Shown here: one piece after another, positions 10,762 through 21,596 of the stretch
Position numbering within the stretch: the first letter of the stretch is position 1
How the letters are laid out: every line of letters starts with the position of its first letter
Source: Alkalibacterium thalassium
GTDB taxonomy: Bacteria; Bacillota; Bacilli; Lactobacillales; Carnobacteriaceae_A
Direction of reading: 5' to 3'
DNA: 57,056 nt
Assembly (NCBI RefSeq): GCF_900101165.1
Contig: NZ_FNFK01000011.1
Span: 1-57,056, forward strand
The notes under the pieces: model-generated
Database searches by the model: none
Told to the model about the DNA's origin: nothing
Seen by the model: the letters and a program-made list of their open reading frames with translations, nothing else
Translations under genes and position numbers: made by a program

Positions 10762-11809
10762 CTCTCAACCTCTTCTCTTCCTGTTTGATTTTCTGCCAGA
10801 TGGCATCGACTTCTTCCGGCGTGGATGCACTCACACCGTCAAAGACATGAGGGTGACGGCGTCTCATTTTGCGGTTCACACTTCCAAGCACCTCTTCGAA
10901 TGTAAAGAGTCCCTCTTTTTCAGCTGCATTGGTCTGGTAAAGTATCTGAACAAGGACGTCTCCCAGTTCCTCCATCCAATTATCTATATCTTCCCGTTCG
11001 ATGGCTTCGATCAGTTCTTCTGTTTCTTCTCTGATGTATTCCACCAGAGAAAGCGGGGTCTGCTCAATGATCCATGCATCCCCATCTTCTCCGGTAACCC
11101 TGTCTATATAATACTGAAGGGTGGATAGTGACGTCACTTGTTCGTCCTGAGTCAACGGCGGGACATACAGCGACCTCAAATTGAACACACCGTCAAAACG
11201 GTCCATTTCAAATAATGGGAGCCACTGCACTTTTTCCTCAGATGTTCCAGCGCCATCGATAACTGCCACCTGATGGTCATCCGGATATTTCTCCATTAAA
11301 GTCAGTTTAACTTCTCCTGCCATTAATGCATTAAACACTTGCATGACGATGATATGCTGACCAGTCTGAACCAGATCATGATTCAGCTCAAAGGAATCAA
11401 CCAGCTGGAACCCTTCGACCGGATCGATGTGGACAGCTTTGAACAGATCATCGAGAAAACTTTTTCCGTCCAGGATTTCGACTTTGTCATATTGTTCCAG
11501 CAGATCCTTGACCGTCTTCTCAGCAACCATAGGATGACCCGGAACGGCGTAAAGCACTTCCCTGCTTTGTGCTTCTGTTATCAACTTTTCGACAATCGCC
11601 TGATAGACTTTATTAAAATCTTTACTATACTGGTCGTAGAGGTAGTCCATCGATTCAAAGACGAGTCCTTCTTCTTTCAGTTCGTTTAAGGCAGGATGGT
11701 CCGATGTTCTGACAAATACCGACTGACTGTTCATGAGCTTCTCATATACACTCAATGGCATCTGCTGTTTTTCTCCAGGTCCCAGCCCGACTATAGTGAT
11801 GGTGTGCAT
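10751..11809 (-). CDS. Tetrapyrrole methylase-like / MazG nucleotide pyrophosphohydrolase fusion (YabN-like)
   Basis: The N-terminal ~200 residues form a SAM-dependent tetrapyrrole methylase-like domain (ITIVGLGPGEKQQ; YAVPGHPMVAEKTV). The C-terminal ~120 residues are a MazG domain with the EEXXE-type metal site (EYIREETEELIEAIE, then EELGDVLVQIL). MazG enzymes hydrolyse aberrant or excess NTPs. The architecture and the mfd/rqcP neighbours match YabN of Bacillus. At about 352 aa it is shorter than the ~490-aa Bacillus protein as I recall it. The start at ATG 11809 has AAGGAGG seven bases upstream; the frame is open further upstream, but no start there has a site. Confidence 0.9.
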   Translation of the reverse strand: MHTITIVGLGPGEKQQMPLSVYEKLMNSQSVFVRTSDHPALNELKEEGLVFESMDYLYDQYSKDFNKVYQAIVEKLITEAQSREVLYAVPGHPMVAEKTVKDLLEQYDKVEILDGKSFLDDLFKAVHIDPVEGFQLVDSFELNHDLVQTGQHIIVMQVFNALMAGEVKLTLMEKYPDDHQVAVIDGAGTSEEKVQWLPLFEMDRFDGVFNLRSLYVPPLTQDEQVTSLSTLQYYIDRVTGEDGDAWIIEQTPLSLVEYIREETEELIEAIEREDIDNWMEELGDVLVQILYQTNAAEKEGLFTFEEVLGSVNRKMRRRHPHVFDGVSASTPEEVDAIWQKIKQEEKRLRDET

Positions 11810-11948
11810 AACTGCCTCCTTATGATGATGTATTGACAACTGCTTGATGCTGCCTACTCCGACGACATCAGGCAGCAGATAAGATTCTTTGTTCATTGCA
11901 GACAATTCGTCTCAGTTCCGGACGGATACTTTTTCCTATCTGATCGGG

Positions 11949-14900
11949 TTATTTCTGTGGATCAGCTGACTGTTTCTGCTGTTCCTCTTCTTCTCTTTTC
12001 TCTTTTTCAATCAGATACTCCGCTGTATTTTTAGAAAAGAGAACCAGCGCATCCAGCCATTCATTGACAGACGTCCGACTGGTCAGCTTAAATGCGACAG
12101 TCAGTTTCTCCTCTGCCTGCATATCTGTTTTCAACGTGATCGGTTTAAGCGCCTTGAACACTTCAGGAAGTGGAAGACGCGTCGTTCCGGCCTTCGAGAA
12201 GACGACAGTCAGATTGTTTCCATCACGCCTAATCAGTTCTATAAGCGCCTGTTCACTGTACATCTTGAGCAGACCTACTGAGAGCAGATCTGCGACTTCC
12301 TGAGGGTAGTCCCCAAAGCGGTCGATCAGTTCATCCTGAAGCTCTACATAGTCCTCATCGGAAGAAAACTGTCTGATACGCTTGTACAGCTCGATTTTCT
12401 GACGTTCATCCTGGACATACGTTCCAGGCAAGTAAGCATCGACCGACAGATCCATTTCCACCACCGTTTTCTGGTGACGCTTGTCCCCGCGTTTTCGTGC
12501 AACTGCTTCTTCGAGCATCTGTGAATACAGATCAAATCCGACACTGTCGATGAATCCGTGCTGCTGCTGCCCTAAGAGGTTACCAGCCCCACGTATGGCA
12601 AGGTCTCTCATGGCAATCTTGAAACCTGATCCGAGTTCGGTAAAGTCCTTGATCGCCTGCAGCCTTTTTTCACTGACTTCTGTCAGAATCTTGTTCGGTT
12701 GATGCATGAAATACGAATAGGCAATCCGGCTGCTCCGACCGACCCGTCCCCTCAACTGATAAAGCTGGGACAAGCCCATACGGTCAGCATCCTCTACGAT
12801 AAGCGTATTGACGTTAGGGATATCGACCCCTGTTTCAATGATCGTCGTTGTGACGAGCAGATCATACTCTCCCTGTATGAACTGGTATAGAATGTTCTCC
12901 AGCTGAACTTCTGTCATCTGTCCGTGTGCATGCGCAATTCGGGCTTCGGGAACGAGCTGCTGAAGTTCGTCTACCCGCTGCTCGATCGTGCTGACACGGT
13001 TGTGCAGATAGAATGCCTGACCGCCTCTAGCCATTTCTCGTTTGATCGATTCAGCTACCACTGCCCCATTCATCTCCATAACGTAAGTCTGTACCGGGTA
13101 GCGGTTGGCCGGCGGAGTTTCTATCACTGACAGATCTCTCACACCCAGCATGGACATATGAAGAGTCCGGGGAATAGGGGTGGCCGTCAGCGTCAGCACA
13201 TCCACCTCGCTTTTCAACTGTTTCAGTCTTTCCTTGTGCTTGACTCCGAAGCGCTGCTCTTCGTCTACAATAAGCAGCCCCAGATCCTGAAAGACAATAT
13301 CTTTAGACAGAACTCTATGCGTCCCGACGACGACATCTATGTGTCCTTTTTTCAGTCCGTCGACAGTTTCTTTCAGCTGCTTACCTGTACGGAAACGACT
13401 CAGCAGTCCGATCTCCACAGGAAAATCAGCAAATCGTTCTAGCATAGTATTGTAATGCTGTTGAGCCAGAACGGTAGTTGGCACCAAAAATGCCACCTGT
13501 TTCCCGTCCTGAACTGCTTTGAAAATGGCACGCATAGCTACTTCTGTTTTTCCGTAACCAACATCTCCTACGATCAGGCGATCCATAGGCTTGTCTTTTT
13601 CCATATCTTTTTTCACTTCACGAATCGAGCGAAGCTGGTCATCCGTTTCTGTGTAAGGAAACGCATCATCGAACTCCCTCTGATAGGCATTGTCTTTGGA
13701 GAAGGCATAGCCGGTTCTCTGCTCTCGTTCAGCATACAGCTCGACCAGCTCATCTGCTATGTCTTCAACCTGAGAGGCTACTTTTTTCTTCGTTTTCGCC
13801 CATGATGTGCCTCCCAGTTTATTCAGTTTGGGGGATTTCCCTTCTGATGACACATACTTCTGGAGGAGATTCAGCTGTGTCACAGGTATGAACAGTTTCG
13901 ATGAATCCTTGTACACAACACTGAGGTAATCCTGATGCACCCCACCAATTTCCATGGTTTCCATGCCCATGAACTGACCGATCCCATGATTGACATGCAC
14001 CACGTAGTCGCCTTTGTCCAGTTCAGAGTAGCTTTTCAGTCTTTCAGCATTCGACAGATTCTGTCTTCTCGGTTTCTTTTTAGGCAGTCTATTGAAGAGC
14101 TCTTTCTCTGTCAGTACCGCAATTTTTTCATGAGGCAGCTCAAATCCCGTCATGACACTTCCACTGATGACCTGTATAATGCCTTCTTTTAAATGATCCC
14201 TGTCCGATAAGGTACTCGGAATCTCAAAATTGAGAAGAGTCTGATGTACTTTTTCCGCCCGGTCTTCACTTTCTGTCATGACAATGACAGTATAATCCTG
14301 TTTCAACCAGCGGTCCATTTCCGTCTTGACTAGGTTCATCTGTCCAAAGAATTTCTGCATCGTCCGATACTGAAAGGCATGGATGCTGTCCAGTCGGAGT
14401 CCTTTCATTCCTTTCTGGAACAGTGAGAAATAAAGCTGATTCAGTTCTGAACCTTTGAGTGTGTCTCTGAAATTTTTCGAGAAGGACTGATTGATGAGGA
14501 TATTCCCCTGAGATAACTGGGATGTAACCCATTCACCCTCCTCTTCTTCCAATCTTGCTTCGTTTTCAAGTATACGTGGGTATTCATCCATGACGACGAT
14601 CGCATCATCCGACGCATAGTCGATGAGGGTCGCTTTATCCTTATACAAAAGATCCGCATATCTGACCAGCTCTTCGCTGTAAGTTTCGTCTTTGATCGTA
14701 TCTATGATATCCCTGACTGTCTCATTCAGATTAGTCTGCTGGTCTTCGTCCTTTGTTTTTTTCAGTGACGAGGCCAGTGCTTTCTCAAACCGGGTGATGA
14801 TGGCATCTTTTTCCTCTATACAGAGTAAGGTATCTGTAGCAGGGATGATTTTTACGGTTTCAATATTCTGTTCAGACCTTTGAGTGTCCGCATCAAAGTA

Positions 14901-15512
14901 CCTTAGTGAATCGATTTCCACATCAAACAGCTCAATTCTGACAGGCTTTTCTTCAGTCAGCGGATACACATCAATGATGCCGCCTCGAATGCTGAATTCT
15001 CCAGGAGCGGATACTTTCTGCTCCCGCCTGTAACCCATCTCGGCAAGTTTCCGCTGGAGCTGCTCAAGCTCTACTTCATCTCCGATAGAGAATAAAAGCT
15101 CTGCCTGAGCAAAGAGGACCGGATCGGGAAGAAGCTTTCTTGCCCCGGCCAGAGAAGTGACCACCACCCCCGGTTTATTTTTCAGCATGAAATCTAGAGC
15201 CTTGACGCGCTCTGCCCGGGATTCCGGAGAAGAGACGGCCATTTCAGCATGGATCATATCGTCCACTGCAAACAGAAAGAGCTGGTCATCAGGAATGAGA
15301 CCAGTTAAATCGGTTATGAGCTGATTGGCATGATAGACATTTTGAGTGACCACGACGAGCTGTCTAGATTCTTCTTCAAATAATGATTTGAGCACTAATG
15401 TCCGCGCCGATCCTGCCATTCCAGTTATGAGGTGCTTCCTCTTTTTTCCCATTTGAGAAAAAAGTTCTTTAACGGATGGTTTCTCGCTAATTAATGTGTG
15501 TAAGTCTGCCAC
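11949..15512 (-). CDS. mfd: Transcription-repair coupling factor Mfd
   Basis: Mfd removes RNA polymerase stalled at DNA lesions and recruits UvrA. The 1187-aa protein has the UvrB-like N-terminal region, the RNA polymerase interaction domain ([22 protein letters not shown] region), and an SF2 translocase with Walker [12 protein letters not shown] (about 645-655) and the DEEQRFG box (about 750), plus the C-terminal TRCF domain. The start is GTG at 15512, with AGGAG eight bases upstream. It follows pth (30 bp) and precedes the MazG-type gene, the standard order. Confidence 0.98.
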   Translation of the reverse strand: MADLHTLISEKPSVKELFSQMGKKRKHLITGMAGSARTLVLKSLFEEESRQLVVVTQNVYHANQLITDLTGLIPDDQLFLFAVDDMIHAEMAVSSPESRAERVKALDFMLKNKPGVVVTSLAGARKLLPDPVLFAQAELLFSIGDEVELEQLQRKLAEMGYRREQKVSAPGEFSIRGGIIDVYPLTEEKPVRIELFDVEIDSLRYFDADTQRSEQNIETVKIIPATDTLLCIEEKDAIITRFEKALASSLKKTKDEDQQTNLNETVRDIIDTIKDETYSEELVRYADLLYKDKATLIDYASDDAIVVMDEYPRILENEARLEEEEGEWVTSQLSQGNILINQSFSKNFRDTLKGSELNQLYFSLFQKGMKGLRLDSIHAFQYRTMQKFFGQMNLVKTEMDRWLKQDYTVIVMTESEDRAEKVHQTLLNFEIPSTLSDRDHLKEGIIQVISGSVMTGFELPHEKIAVLTEKELFNRLPKKKPRRQNLSNAERLKSYSELDKGDYVVHVNHGIGQFMGMETMEIGGVHQDYLSVVYKDSSKLFIPVTQLNLLQKYVSSEGKSPKLNKLGGTSWAKTKKKVASQVEDIADELVELYAEREQRTGYAFSKDNAYQREFDDAFPYTETDDQLRSIREVKKDMEKDKPMDRLIVGDVGYGKTEVAMRAIFKAVQDGKQVAFLVPTTVLAQQHYNTMLERFADFPVEIGLLSRFRTGKQLKETVDGLKKGHIDVVVGTHRVLSKDIVFQDLGLLIVDEEQRFGVKHKERLKQLKSEVDVLTLTATPIPRTLHMSMLGVRDLSVIETPPANRYPVQTYVMEMNGAVVAESIKREMARGGQAFYLHNRVSTIEQRVDELQQLVPEARIAHAHGQMTEVQLENILYQFIQGEYDLLVTTTIIETGVDIPNVNTLIVEDADRMGLSQLYQLRGRVGRSSRIAYSYFMHQPNKILTEVSEKRLQAIKDFTELGSGFKIAMRDLAIRGAGNLLGQQQHGFIDSVGFDLYSQMLEEAVARKRGDKRHQKTVVEMDLSVDAYLPGTYVQDERQKIELYKRIRQFSSDEDYVELQDELIDRFGDYPQEVADLLSVGLLKMYSEQALIELIRRDGNNLTVVFSKAGTTRLPLPEVFKALKPITLKTDMQAEEKLTVAFKLTSRTSVNEWLDALVLFSKNTAEYLIEKEKREEEEQQKQSADPQK

Positions 15513-15541
15513 GCTATTTTCTCCTTTTCTCTAAAATTCAT

Positions 15542-16102
15542 TTAGTTAAATTGTGTCATCGTGTCAGTAAACGAATGACCCTCGACCCAGTATAAAGCGG
15601 CATCGGCTGCTTTCTTCACTGAAAGAAGCACCTCTTCATGCGTCGATTTGTGAAAGGGACTCAGGACATGAGAGACGACCGACTGATTCTCATATGGGCG
15701 TCCGACACCGATTCGGAGACGATTGAACTGTTTCGTCCCGAGATGATCGATCATACTCTTGATGCCATTATGTCCACCGGCACCACCCTTCTGTCTCAGC
15801 CGGATTTTACCAATCGGCAGGTCCATATCATCATAGACGACAACTATGTCTTCCACACTACAGTCATAGTAGTCCAGCCACTGTCTCACTGAACGTCCCG
15901 ATTCATTCATATAAGTCTGAGGCTTGATCAGGATGACCTTTTCAGTTCCGACCATCCCCTCTGCATAAACTGATTCAAAGTTGGACCGGTTGAATGTCCA
16001 GCCTCTTTGAAAAGCTATTTCATCTAATGTAATAAATCCAATGTTATGTTTAGTCTGAGCGTATTTAGCTCCCGGATTGCCTAACCCTATTATTAATTTC
16101 AT
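15542..16102 (-). CDS. pth: Peptidyl-tRNA hydrolase
   Basis: Pth releases tRNA from prematurely dropped peptidyl-tRNA. The 186-aa protein starts MKLIIGLGNPG and has the catalytic His in TKHNIGF (H19), the PQTYMNESG motif, and VVYDDMDLPIGKIRLR with GGAGGHNGIKS further on. The start ATG at 16102 has AAGGAG ten bases upstream; the frame extends to an ATG at 16132 without a site. It is followed closely by mfd, probably in one transcript. Confidence 0.97.
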   Translation of the reverse strand: MKLIIGLGNPGAKYAQTKHNIGFITLDEIAFQRGWTFNRSNFESVYAEGMVGTEKVILIKPQTYMNESGRSVRQWLDYYDCSVEDIVVVYDDMDLPIGKIRLRQKGGAGGHNGIKSMIDHLGTKQFNRLRIGVGRPYENQSVVSHVLSPFHKSTHEEVLLSVKKAADAALYWVEGHSFTDTMTQFN

Positions 16103-16133
16103 ATTATAGAAACTCCTTAACGTTTTGTACATG

Positions 16134-16172
16134 CAAAAAAAGCTGAACGAAACTGTCGTTCAGTTTTTTTAT
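16134..16172 (-). terminator. Terminator between the zinc-ribbon gene and pth
   Basis: A CTGAACGA...TCGTTCAG stem is flanked by A-run and T-run. It ends the upstream minus-strand gene (16222-16623) shortly before pth. Confidence 0.85.
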
Positions 16173-16221
16173 TTATTCTATTGTACCATATTTGGAAGTC
16201 ACTTTTCCCTCCGGTGATCGA

Positions 16222-16623
16222 TCAGGTTTTTTTAATGAATGTATCCTGACATTTAGGGCAAGTCACCCGCAGTTTCTTCCTTCCTCTCGGGAGACGGATC
16301 TGCTGTCTACAGTTAGGACATTTAACGATTTTATACGCTTTTCGCTGAGCCCACCTGTTTCTTAGTTTCCTTGTTTTCAGCTGAACGGTCTGCTTGACAG
16401 ATAAATATTTCTGAAGTTCTCTATAGCGGTTTGCCTTATCTCTGGAGAGGATCCTGAGCGCACCATAGGCGAGCAGAGCAATTCCAGCAGCTGAGACCCA
16501 GATGCCCCCAATAAAGTTAGCCAGGATACCGAAAACCAGGCCGGCAGCCATCAGCACTTTTGATAACTCATCAAAGCCATACCGACCTGACATATAAAAC
16601 AGAATTTTCTGAAGCCATTGCAT
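16222..16623 (-). CDS. Small membrane protein with C-terminal zinc ribbon, function unknown
   Basis: This protein of about 133 aa has two adjacent hydrophobic segments (LSKVLMAAGLVFGILANFI and GIWVSAAGIALLAYGALRIL). A basic linker follows, then a C-terminal zinc ribbon with two CPxC knuckles (CPNC at about 103-106 and CPKC at about 124-127). It resembles uncharacterised zinc-ribbon proteins of lactic acid bacteria. A regulatory or scaffold role at the membrane is only a guess. The start at ATG 16623 has AAAGGA nine bases upstream. Confidence 0.75.
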   Translation of the reverse strand: MQWLQKILFYMSGRYGFDELSKVLMAAGLVFGILANFIGGIWVSAAGIALLAYGALRILSRDKANRYRELQKYLSVKQTVQLKTRKLRNRWAQRKAYKIVKCPNCRQQIRLPRGRKKLRVTCPKCQDTFIKKT

Positions 16624-16701
16624 ATTAGTCATTCCTTTAATTTGCTGTTATTTTATCAATTATACTATAGGAGTTTTAAGATTATATGAAGATTCTCAGC
16701 A

Positions 16702-16742
16702 AAAAAACAGAGGCTCCCCTCGCTCACGAGAAACCTCTGGTC
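16702..16742 (-). terminator. Terminator after the acidic lipoprotein gene
   Basis: A CAGAGG...CCTCTG stem followed by TTTTTTT on the minus strand closes the gene ending at 16757. Confidence 0.8.
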
Positions 16743-16756
16743 TGTATTATTTAAAA

Positions 16757-17311
16757 TTATTCACCGGGAGCTAAGATGATGATGTTTTCGAATCTAACGA
16801 ACTCTTCGACGTCACCTTCATCGCCTACTTCATACAATTCTTCTTCAGATACACCGACTTGGTATTCCTGATCAGAATCTGTAGCTTCAACTGTAAAGCT
16901 GAATGCTCCATCTTCGACTGCAGGTGTTTCTACTACTTCCCCGTCCTGAAGAACGTAGGCATAGACGTCTCCTTCTCCAACAGCTGAACCGTTAACTGTA
17001 GCTTCTCCGTCTTCAGGTGTGAATACATATCCTTCCTGAGACCAAGTTCCACCAACGATTTCCAGCTCGATAGATGCAGTGTAACCTAGATCGCTTCCGA
17101 TTCCGTCAATGATATCGTGAGCACTTTCACCGTTTCCGGCATCCTCATCAGTTTCGTCTTCTGGAGTTTCTTCTACATCTTCAACCTCAGCATCGTCTTC
17201 TACTTCTTCTTCTTCGACGTCTGGTGTCGGGCTTGGATCTCCATCTGTATCACACGCAGCTAGTGCAAGTGTAGATACTGCCAGCAAACCTAATAGTTTT
17301 TTATAACTCAT
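16757..17311 (-). CDS. Acidic lipoprotein of unknown function
   Basis: This secreted lipoprotein of about 184 aa has a basic start, a hydrophobic core and a lipobox LAAC (lipidated Cys about 20). It continues with an extremely acidic linker (about 25-65, nearly all E/D with T, V and P) and a C-terminal beta-rich region of about 115 residues (TASIELEIVGGTWSQEGYVF...). The linker looks like a tether through the cell wall. No enzyme motif is visible. The start could be ATG 17311 (AGGAGG at 11 bases) or ATG 17320 (too close to it). It is monocistronic with its own promoter and terminator. Confidence 0.8.
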   Translation of the reverse strand: MSYKKLLGLLAVSTLALAACDTDGDPSPTPDVEEEEVEDDAEVEDVEETPEDETDEDAGNGESAHDIIDGIGSDLGYTASIELEIVGGTWSQEGYVFTPEDGEATVNGSAVGEGDVYAYVLQDGEVVETPAVEDGAFSFTVEATDSDQEYQVGVSEEELYEVGDEGDVEEFVRFENIIILAPGE

Positions 17312-17397
17312 TTTGTACATTCCCTCCTAATATCTTACATCTCTTTTATATAAGAGATAAATGGGATAGAACTATCTTTATAATTTCGCTCGTCGCT

Positions 17398-17426
17398 ATC
17401 ATAACACAATAAAAAACATATGACAA
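17398..17426 (-). promoter_or_regulatory. Promoter of the acidic lipoprotein gene
   Basis: The minus strand has TTGTCA (17426-17421), a 17-bp spacer and TATGAT (17403-17398), in very A/T-rich DNA upstream of the lipoprotein start. Confidence 0.6.
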
Positions 17427-17486
17427 TTTTTATACATATATTTGTCAACAAATTTTTAATGTTCTCTAAACCTCCAGAACATGCAG

Positions 17487-17515
17487 TTGACTTAACTGTC
17501 CGCCCTCCTTATTAT
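17487..17515 (+). promoter_or_regulatory. Candidate distal promoter of glmS
   Basis: TTGACT, a 17-bp spacer and TATTAT form a plausible sigma-A promoter about 230 bp before glmS. It would give a leader of about 220 nt. I found no glmS ribozyme core in that leader. Confidence 0.5.
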
Positions 17516-17608
17516 ATAAGAGCTGTACCGTGCATTCATGATTAAAAGCTCCCGCCCGCATCCAGCAAAATGACTATACCAATCAGAAAAAATAATCAGT
17601 AAAAATGG

Positions 17609-17637
17609 TTGACTTTTAACATATTTGCTTTTAATAT
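17609..17637 (+). promoter_or_regulatory. Proximal promoter of glmS
   Basis: TTGACT, a 17-bp spacer and TAATAT lie about 105 bp before the glmS start. A small hairpin (CCACTT/AAGTGG, 17691-17707) lies in the resulting leader. Confidence 0.65.
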
Positions 17638-17742
17638 TATTATGCTTGCATAAGCAACTACTACACCACAACACAACTAACAACTATACCACTTCAGTTA
17701 AGTGGGCTAAAACATTTAATCTATAAGAAAGCAGGGATACAC

Positions 17743-19551
17743 ATGTGTGGAATCGTTGGATACATTGGATCGAAAGACGCTAAAGAAGTATTATTACACG
17801 GACTTGAAAAACTGGAATACCGGGGCTATGACTCTGCCGGGATTTATGTCATCAGAGAACAGAATGACGGCCATTTATTTAAAGAAAAGGGCCGTATTGC
17901 AGCCTTACGAGATACAGTCGACGGATCGGTCGAAGCTAATGCTGGAATCGGACATACCCGCTGGGCTACTCATGGTGAACCTAGTGTACGCAACGCCCAT
18001 CCTCATCAGTCAACTAGCGGTCGCTATACCATTGTACATAATGGTGTAATCGAAAATTATCAGGAAGTAAAAGATGCTTATCTTGAAGATGTTGAACTGG
18101 TCAGCGAAACTGACACGGAAATCATTGTTCAGCTGATAGCCTGGTTTGCAGAAAACGAAGGTCTGGATACACTTGATGCCTTCAAAAAAACCATCGTGAC
18201 CCTTGAAGGTTCATACGCTATTGCTCTGATCGACAAGGAAGATCCAGATGTTATCTATGCCGCTAAAAACAAGAGTCCTCTGCTTCTAGGTAAAGGAGAC
18301 GGCTTCAATGTTATCTGTAGTGATGCCATGGCTATGATCAAGGAAACGAATCAGTTCGTAGAATTAATGGACAAAGAAGTTGCAGTCGTGACTAAAGACA
18401 GTCTGTCCATCGAGAACTTCAGCGGCGATATTATTGAAAGAAACCACTATATCGCAGAACTGGATTCCAATGACCTTGAAAAAGGCACCTATCCTTACTA
18501 TATGCTTAAAGAAATCGACGAGCAGCCAGCCGTTATGCGTAAGCTCGTTCTGAAATATCAGGATGAGGAAGGCAAGTTGTCCATCGATCCTGAAATCGTC
18601 AGCACTATGATGGACTCTGACCGCATTTATATTATCGCGGCCGGAACAAGTTATCATGCCGGTCTAGTTGGCAAAAAACTTCTGGAAGAGATGACGAATA
18701 TTCCAACAGAAGTGCATGTATCAAGTGAATTCGGCTATCATACGCCTCTGCTTCCTGAAAAACCATTTTTCATCTTCATCTCTCAAAGTGGGGAAACGGC
18801 AGACAGCCGTCAGGTACTGGTCAAAATGAACGAACTGGGTCATCCGTCTCTTACTGTGACAAACGTGGCCGGTTCAACATTATCCAGAGAATCCAACTTC
18901 ACCCTGCTTCTGAATGCAGGTCCGGAAATTGCTGTAGCTTCTACAAAAGCCTACACGGCTCAGATTGCTGTTCTGGCTATTTTATCTGAAGTGGTCGGTA
19001 TGGAAAAAGGTCTGATCGATGAGCCGACAATGATTCACGATCTTGGTATAGTTGCAAATGCTATGCAGACGCTCGTTGATGAAAAAGACGTGATCGAAGA
19101 GCTTGCATCTGAATACTTGAGCATCACACGCAATGCGTTCTACATTGGCCGTGGCATGGACTATCATGTCGCTCTCGAAGCTGCACTTAAGCTGAAAGAG
19201 ATTTCCTATATCCAGACAGAAGGATTCGCTGCAGGTGAACTGAAACATGGAACGATCGCTCTGATTGAGAAAGGTACACCAGTCATTGCGATCGTGACTG
19301 AACAGGCTGTAGCCGGACATACCCGCGGCAACCTTCAGGAAACACGTGCACGTGGCGCTCATACTATGGTCATTTCAATGGATGGACTGGACCGCCCGGG
19401 TGACCACATCGTGATTCCTAAAGTCAATCCACTGCTGTCAGCTTTAGTCAGCGTCATCCCGACTCAGCTGCTTTCATACTACTGCAGCCTGCATCGTGGG
19501 AATGATGTAGACAAGCCTCGTAACCTGGCTAAGTCAGTAACTGTAGAATAA
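17743..19551 (+). CDS. glmS: Glutamine-fructose-6-phosphate aminotransferase
   Basis: GlmS makes glucosamine-6-phosphate, the first step toward UDP-GlcNAc for cell wall synthesis; GlmU at 26482 completes this route. The N-terminal nucleophile Cys2 (MCGIVGYIG) and the class II glutaminase motifs [11 protein letters not shown] and HNGVIENY are present. Two SIS sugar-isomerase domains follow ([16 protein letters not shown]). The ORF is 602 aa, full length. The leader carries no recognisable glmS ribozyme. Confidence 0.98.
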   Translation: MCGIVGYIGSKDAKEVLLHGLEKLEYRGYDSAGIYVIREQNDGHLFKEKGRIAALRDTVDGSVEANAGIGHTRWATHGEPSVRNAHPHQSTSGRYTIVHNGVIENYQEVKDAYLEDVELVSETDTEIIVQLIAWFAENEGLDTLDAFKKTIVTLEGSYAIALIDKEDPDVIYAAKNKSPLLLGKGDGFNVICSDAMAMIKETNQFVELMDKEVAVVTKDSLSIENFSGDIIERNHYIAELDSNDLEKGTYPYYMLKEIDEQPAVMRKLVLKYQDEEGKLSIDPEIVSTMMDSDRIYIIAAGTSYHAGLVGKKLLEEMTNIPTEVHVSSEFGYHTPLLPEKPFFIFISQSGETADSRQVLVKMNELGHPSLTVTNVAGSTLSRESNFTLLLNAGPEIAVASTKAYTAQIAVLAILSEVVGMEKGLIDEPTMIHDLGIVANAMQTLVDEKDVIEELASEYLSITRNAFYIGRGMDYHVALEAALKLKEISYIQTEGFAAGELKHGTIALIEKGTPVIAIVTEQAVAGHTRGNLQETRARGAHTMVISMDGLDRPGDHIVIPKVNPLLSALVSVIPTQLLSYYCSLHRGNDVDKPRNLAKSVTVE

Positions 19552-19576
19552 TCATACTGATAGTGATATTAGACTA

Positions 19577-19625
19577 CTAAACCCCCGGTGGGGCGTCTGA
19601 CAGACGGCCCACCGGGGGTTTTTCA
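19577..19625 (+). terminator. Terminator after glmS
   Basis: A very strong GC-rich stem (AACCCCCGGTGGG/CCCACCGGGGGTT) runs into TTTTT just past the glmS stop. Confidence 0.93.
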
Positions 19626-19714
19626 TTTAATCCTCCTCTTTGCTGGCTGTGGATAACATGTGGATAACTTCAAAATTTGTTTATTTCATTAGTCGTTCCT
19701 GCGTCAACTTAAGT

Positions 19715-19755
19715 AAAAAACGAGTCCTTTTAAGGTCGGACAGACTTTTCTAAAT
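19715..19755 (-). terminator. Weak terminator after aspD
   Basis: The minus strand has an AGTCTGTCC...GGACT imperfect stem followed by CGTTTTTTAC, about 45 bp past the aspD stop. The stem is short and bulged. Confidence 0.45.
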
Positions 19756-19797
19756 CTGCCTTCTCTTATAAGGATCCCGCTTTTGTATGCTATTATC

Positions 19798-21384
19798 TTA
19801 TTTTGTCAGAGCTGTCCATGATTCATGCATCCGGTCAAGCATGGCAATAAGTCGCTCGCCGACTTCCTTGTAGGAATCTGTGTCCAGATTGGCGAGTGAC
19901 ACCCGGACTGTCCACTTGCTTGAGCCGAACGCTTCTGATTTAAGCAGCATCAGGCGCTCTTCCTCAGCCAGTTTCGTAACGATATCCGTCATCGTCCAGC
20001 TGGACTGGATATACTCTTTAAAGTCTGATCCATACCGTTTATTAAGCAGCCATTCAAAGTCTATTTCACAGTAGTAAGCTGTATTATATTCTTCGACCGG
20101 CATCATCAGTCCCAGAGAGTTATACAGCAGCTGCCCCCTCTTCTGACAGATCTGAATGACCTCCTGTTTGTACTGGTCTTCAGTGTCAAGCAAAGCATAG
20201 AGACTGAACAGCGTCATCATGACCTGCTGTGGTGCAGACAGGCCAGCTGCATGGTTCAGCGCTACTGACCGGCTGTCAGCCACCATTCTGTCAATGAAGG
20301 AAATCCCTCTTGGGTCTGACGTCAGTGTGCCGTACCGCTCATCAAGCGCCACTTTCTTCTCCTCAGGAAGCTCTTCTAATCTTCTATCAAACACATTATC
20401 TTTTGCCAGGGCGATCGTTCCGATTCTCCATCCCGTCGCACCAAAGTATTTAGAGTAAGAATAAATGCAGGCAGTATTGTAAGGAATAGCTGTAAACAGC
20501 GATGTGAATGATTCAAGGAAGGTGCCATACACATCGTCAGATAATATCATCAAATCAGGATTATCCTTTTCAACAATGTCTTTCAGCTGTTCAATCGAAT
20601 CACCGTATATCGCATTCGCTGTCGGATTACTTGGATTCACTACAAAAACTGCTTTAATGTCCGTATTCCTTAATTTTTTCAGTTCGTGTTCACTGAACTG
20701 ATGACTAGTCTGTCCATCGATTGTCATGATTTCAGACCTAATATATTCTACATCGAATTCATATTCCGGCAGTTCAGGAATTTCCATGTAAGGCGCAAAG
20801 GTTGGGATCATCAGAGCAATCTTATCTTTGGGCTCAAGCAGGTGGTTGTTCACTAAAGACTTAAAGGTATAGACGATTCCAGCTGTTCCTCCTTCGACCG
20901 CAAAAATATCGAAGGGTTCCGTCTCACCTGAGAACAATTCATGGTGAAGATACTGCTTGATCGGCTGTTCACACGCTGTCAGCACGCGCTCAGGATAGGG
21001 ATAGTTATCCCCAATTGTATAGTCGAGCATTTTCGTCAGCCACTGTTCTCTCGGCATGCCCAGCAGATGAGCAGCGTTTCCCCAGATGTTTCTGAGCATG
21101 TCAGCTCCATCCGATTCTTTTTCATTCAGGAAGGATTCGAATCGCTCCGTTCGTCCGCCTTCTTCTTTGATCATAGTGCCCAGACTTTCTTTTTCACTTA
21201 TGACCGTTTCTTTTACTGCAAATTCGCCTAGAAGAAAATACGCTTCTCGGGGAATAGGGGCTGTCCAGTTCGGATTCCCTCGTCCGGCATTCAACCATTC
21301 TTTGGTCACATCTTGTGACCCCATACGATTTTCCAGATACAGCGACAACTCAAACGGACTTAAACTTTCTAAATCTTGCTTCAA
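19798..21384 (-). CDS. aspD: Bifunctional aspartate aminotransferase / aspartate 4-decarboxylase
   Basis: This PLP enzyme of aminotransferase fold I converts aspartate to alanine and CO2. The 528-aa length, with a long N-terminal extension (SPFELSLYLENRM, NAGRGNPNWTAPIPREAYF), fits AspD rather than ordinary aspartate aminotransferases of about 400 aa. The PLP lysine is in SYSKYFGATGWRIG (about K312), and the family VVNPSNPTANA motif precedes it. The start is TTG at 21384 with AGGAG seven bases upstream. In related bacteria the enzyme works with the AspT aspartate:alanine exchanger to generate proton motive force; no aspT is in this window. It is monocistronic. Confidence 0.92.
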   Translation of the reverse strand: MKQDLESLSPFELSLYLENRMGSQDVTKEWLNAGRGNPNWTAPIPREAYFLLGEFAVKETVISEKESLGTMIKEEGGRTERFESFLNEKESDGADMLRNIWGNAAHLLGMPREQWLTKMLDYTIGDNYPYPERVLTACEQPIKQYLHHELFSGETEPFDIFAVEGGTAGIVYTFKSLVNNHLLEPKDKIALMIPTFAPYMEIPELPEYEFDVEYIRSEIMTIDGQTSHQFSEHELKKLRNTDIKAVFVVNPSNPTANAIYGDSIEQLKDIVEKDNPDLMILSDDVYGTFLESFTSLFTAIPYNTACIYSYSKYFGATGWRIGTIALAKDNVFDRRLEELPEEKKVALDERYGTLTSDPRGISFIDRMVADSRSVALNHAAGLSAPQQVMMTLFSLYALLDTEDQYKQEVIQICQKRGQLLYNSLGLMMPVEEYNTAYYCEIDFEWLLNKRYGSDFKEYIQSSWTMTDIVTKLAEEERLMLLKSEAFGSSKWTVRVSLANLDTDSYKEVGERLIAMLDRMHESWTALTK

Positions 21385-21567
21385 AATTCCACTCCTATTA
21401 TTATTTATTTCAATTACTTGTTAGACCTCTTAACCGTTAATGAGTATAACAAAGAAACCGGCAGCCCTGTAGTTATATGGAATCTATTTAATAGAGTCTC
21501 ATAATCTTTTAACTTTCTCCTTATATATTTGATATGACCGGATGACTGGTCACTTGCGCCTGTCCAC

Positions 21568-21596
21568 ACAAAAAGAGAACTTCCTTGACGAAAGTC
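21568..21596 (-). terminator. Terminator after the S9 peptidase gene
   Basis: An AGGACTT...AAGTTCT stem followed by CTTTTTG lies 15 bp past the peptidase stop. It separates that gene from aspD. Confidence 0.7.
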
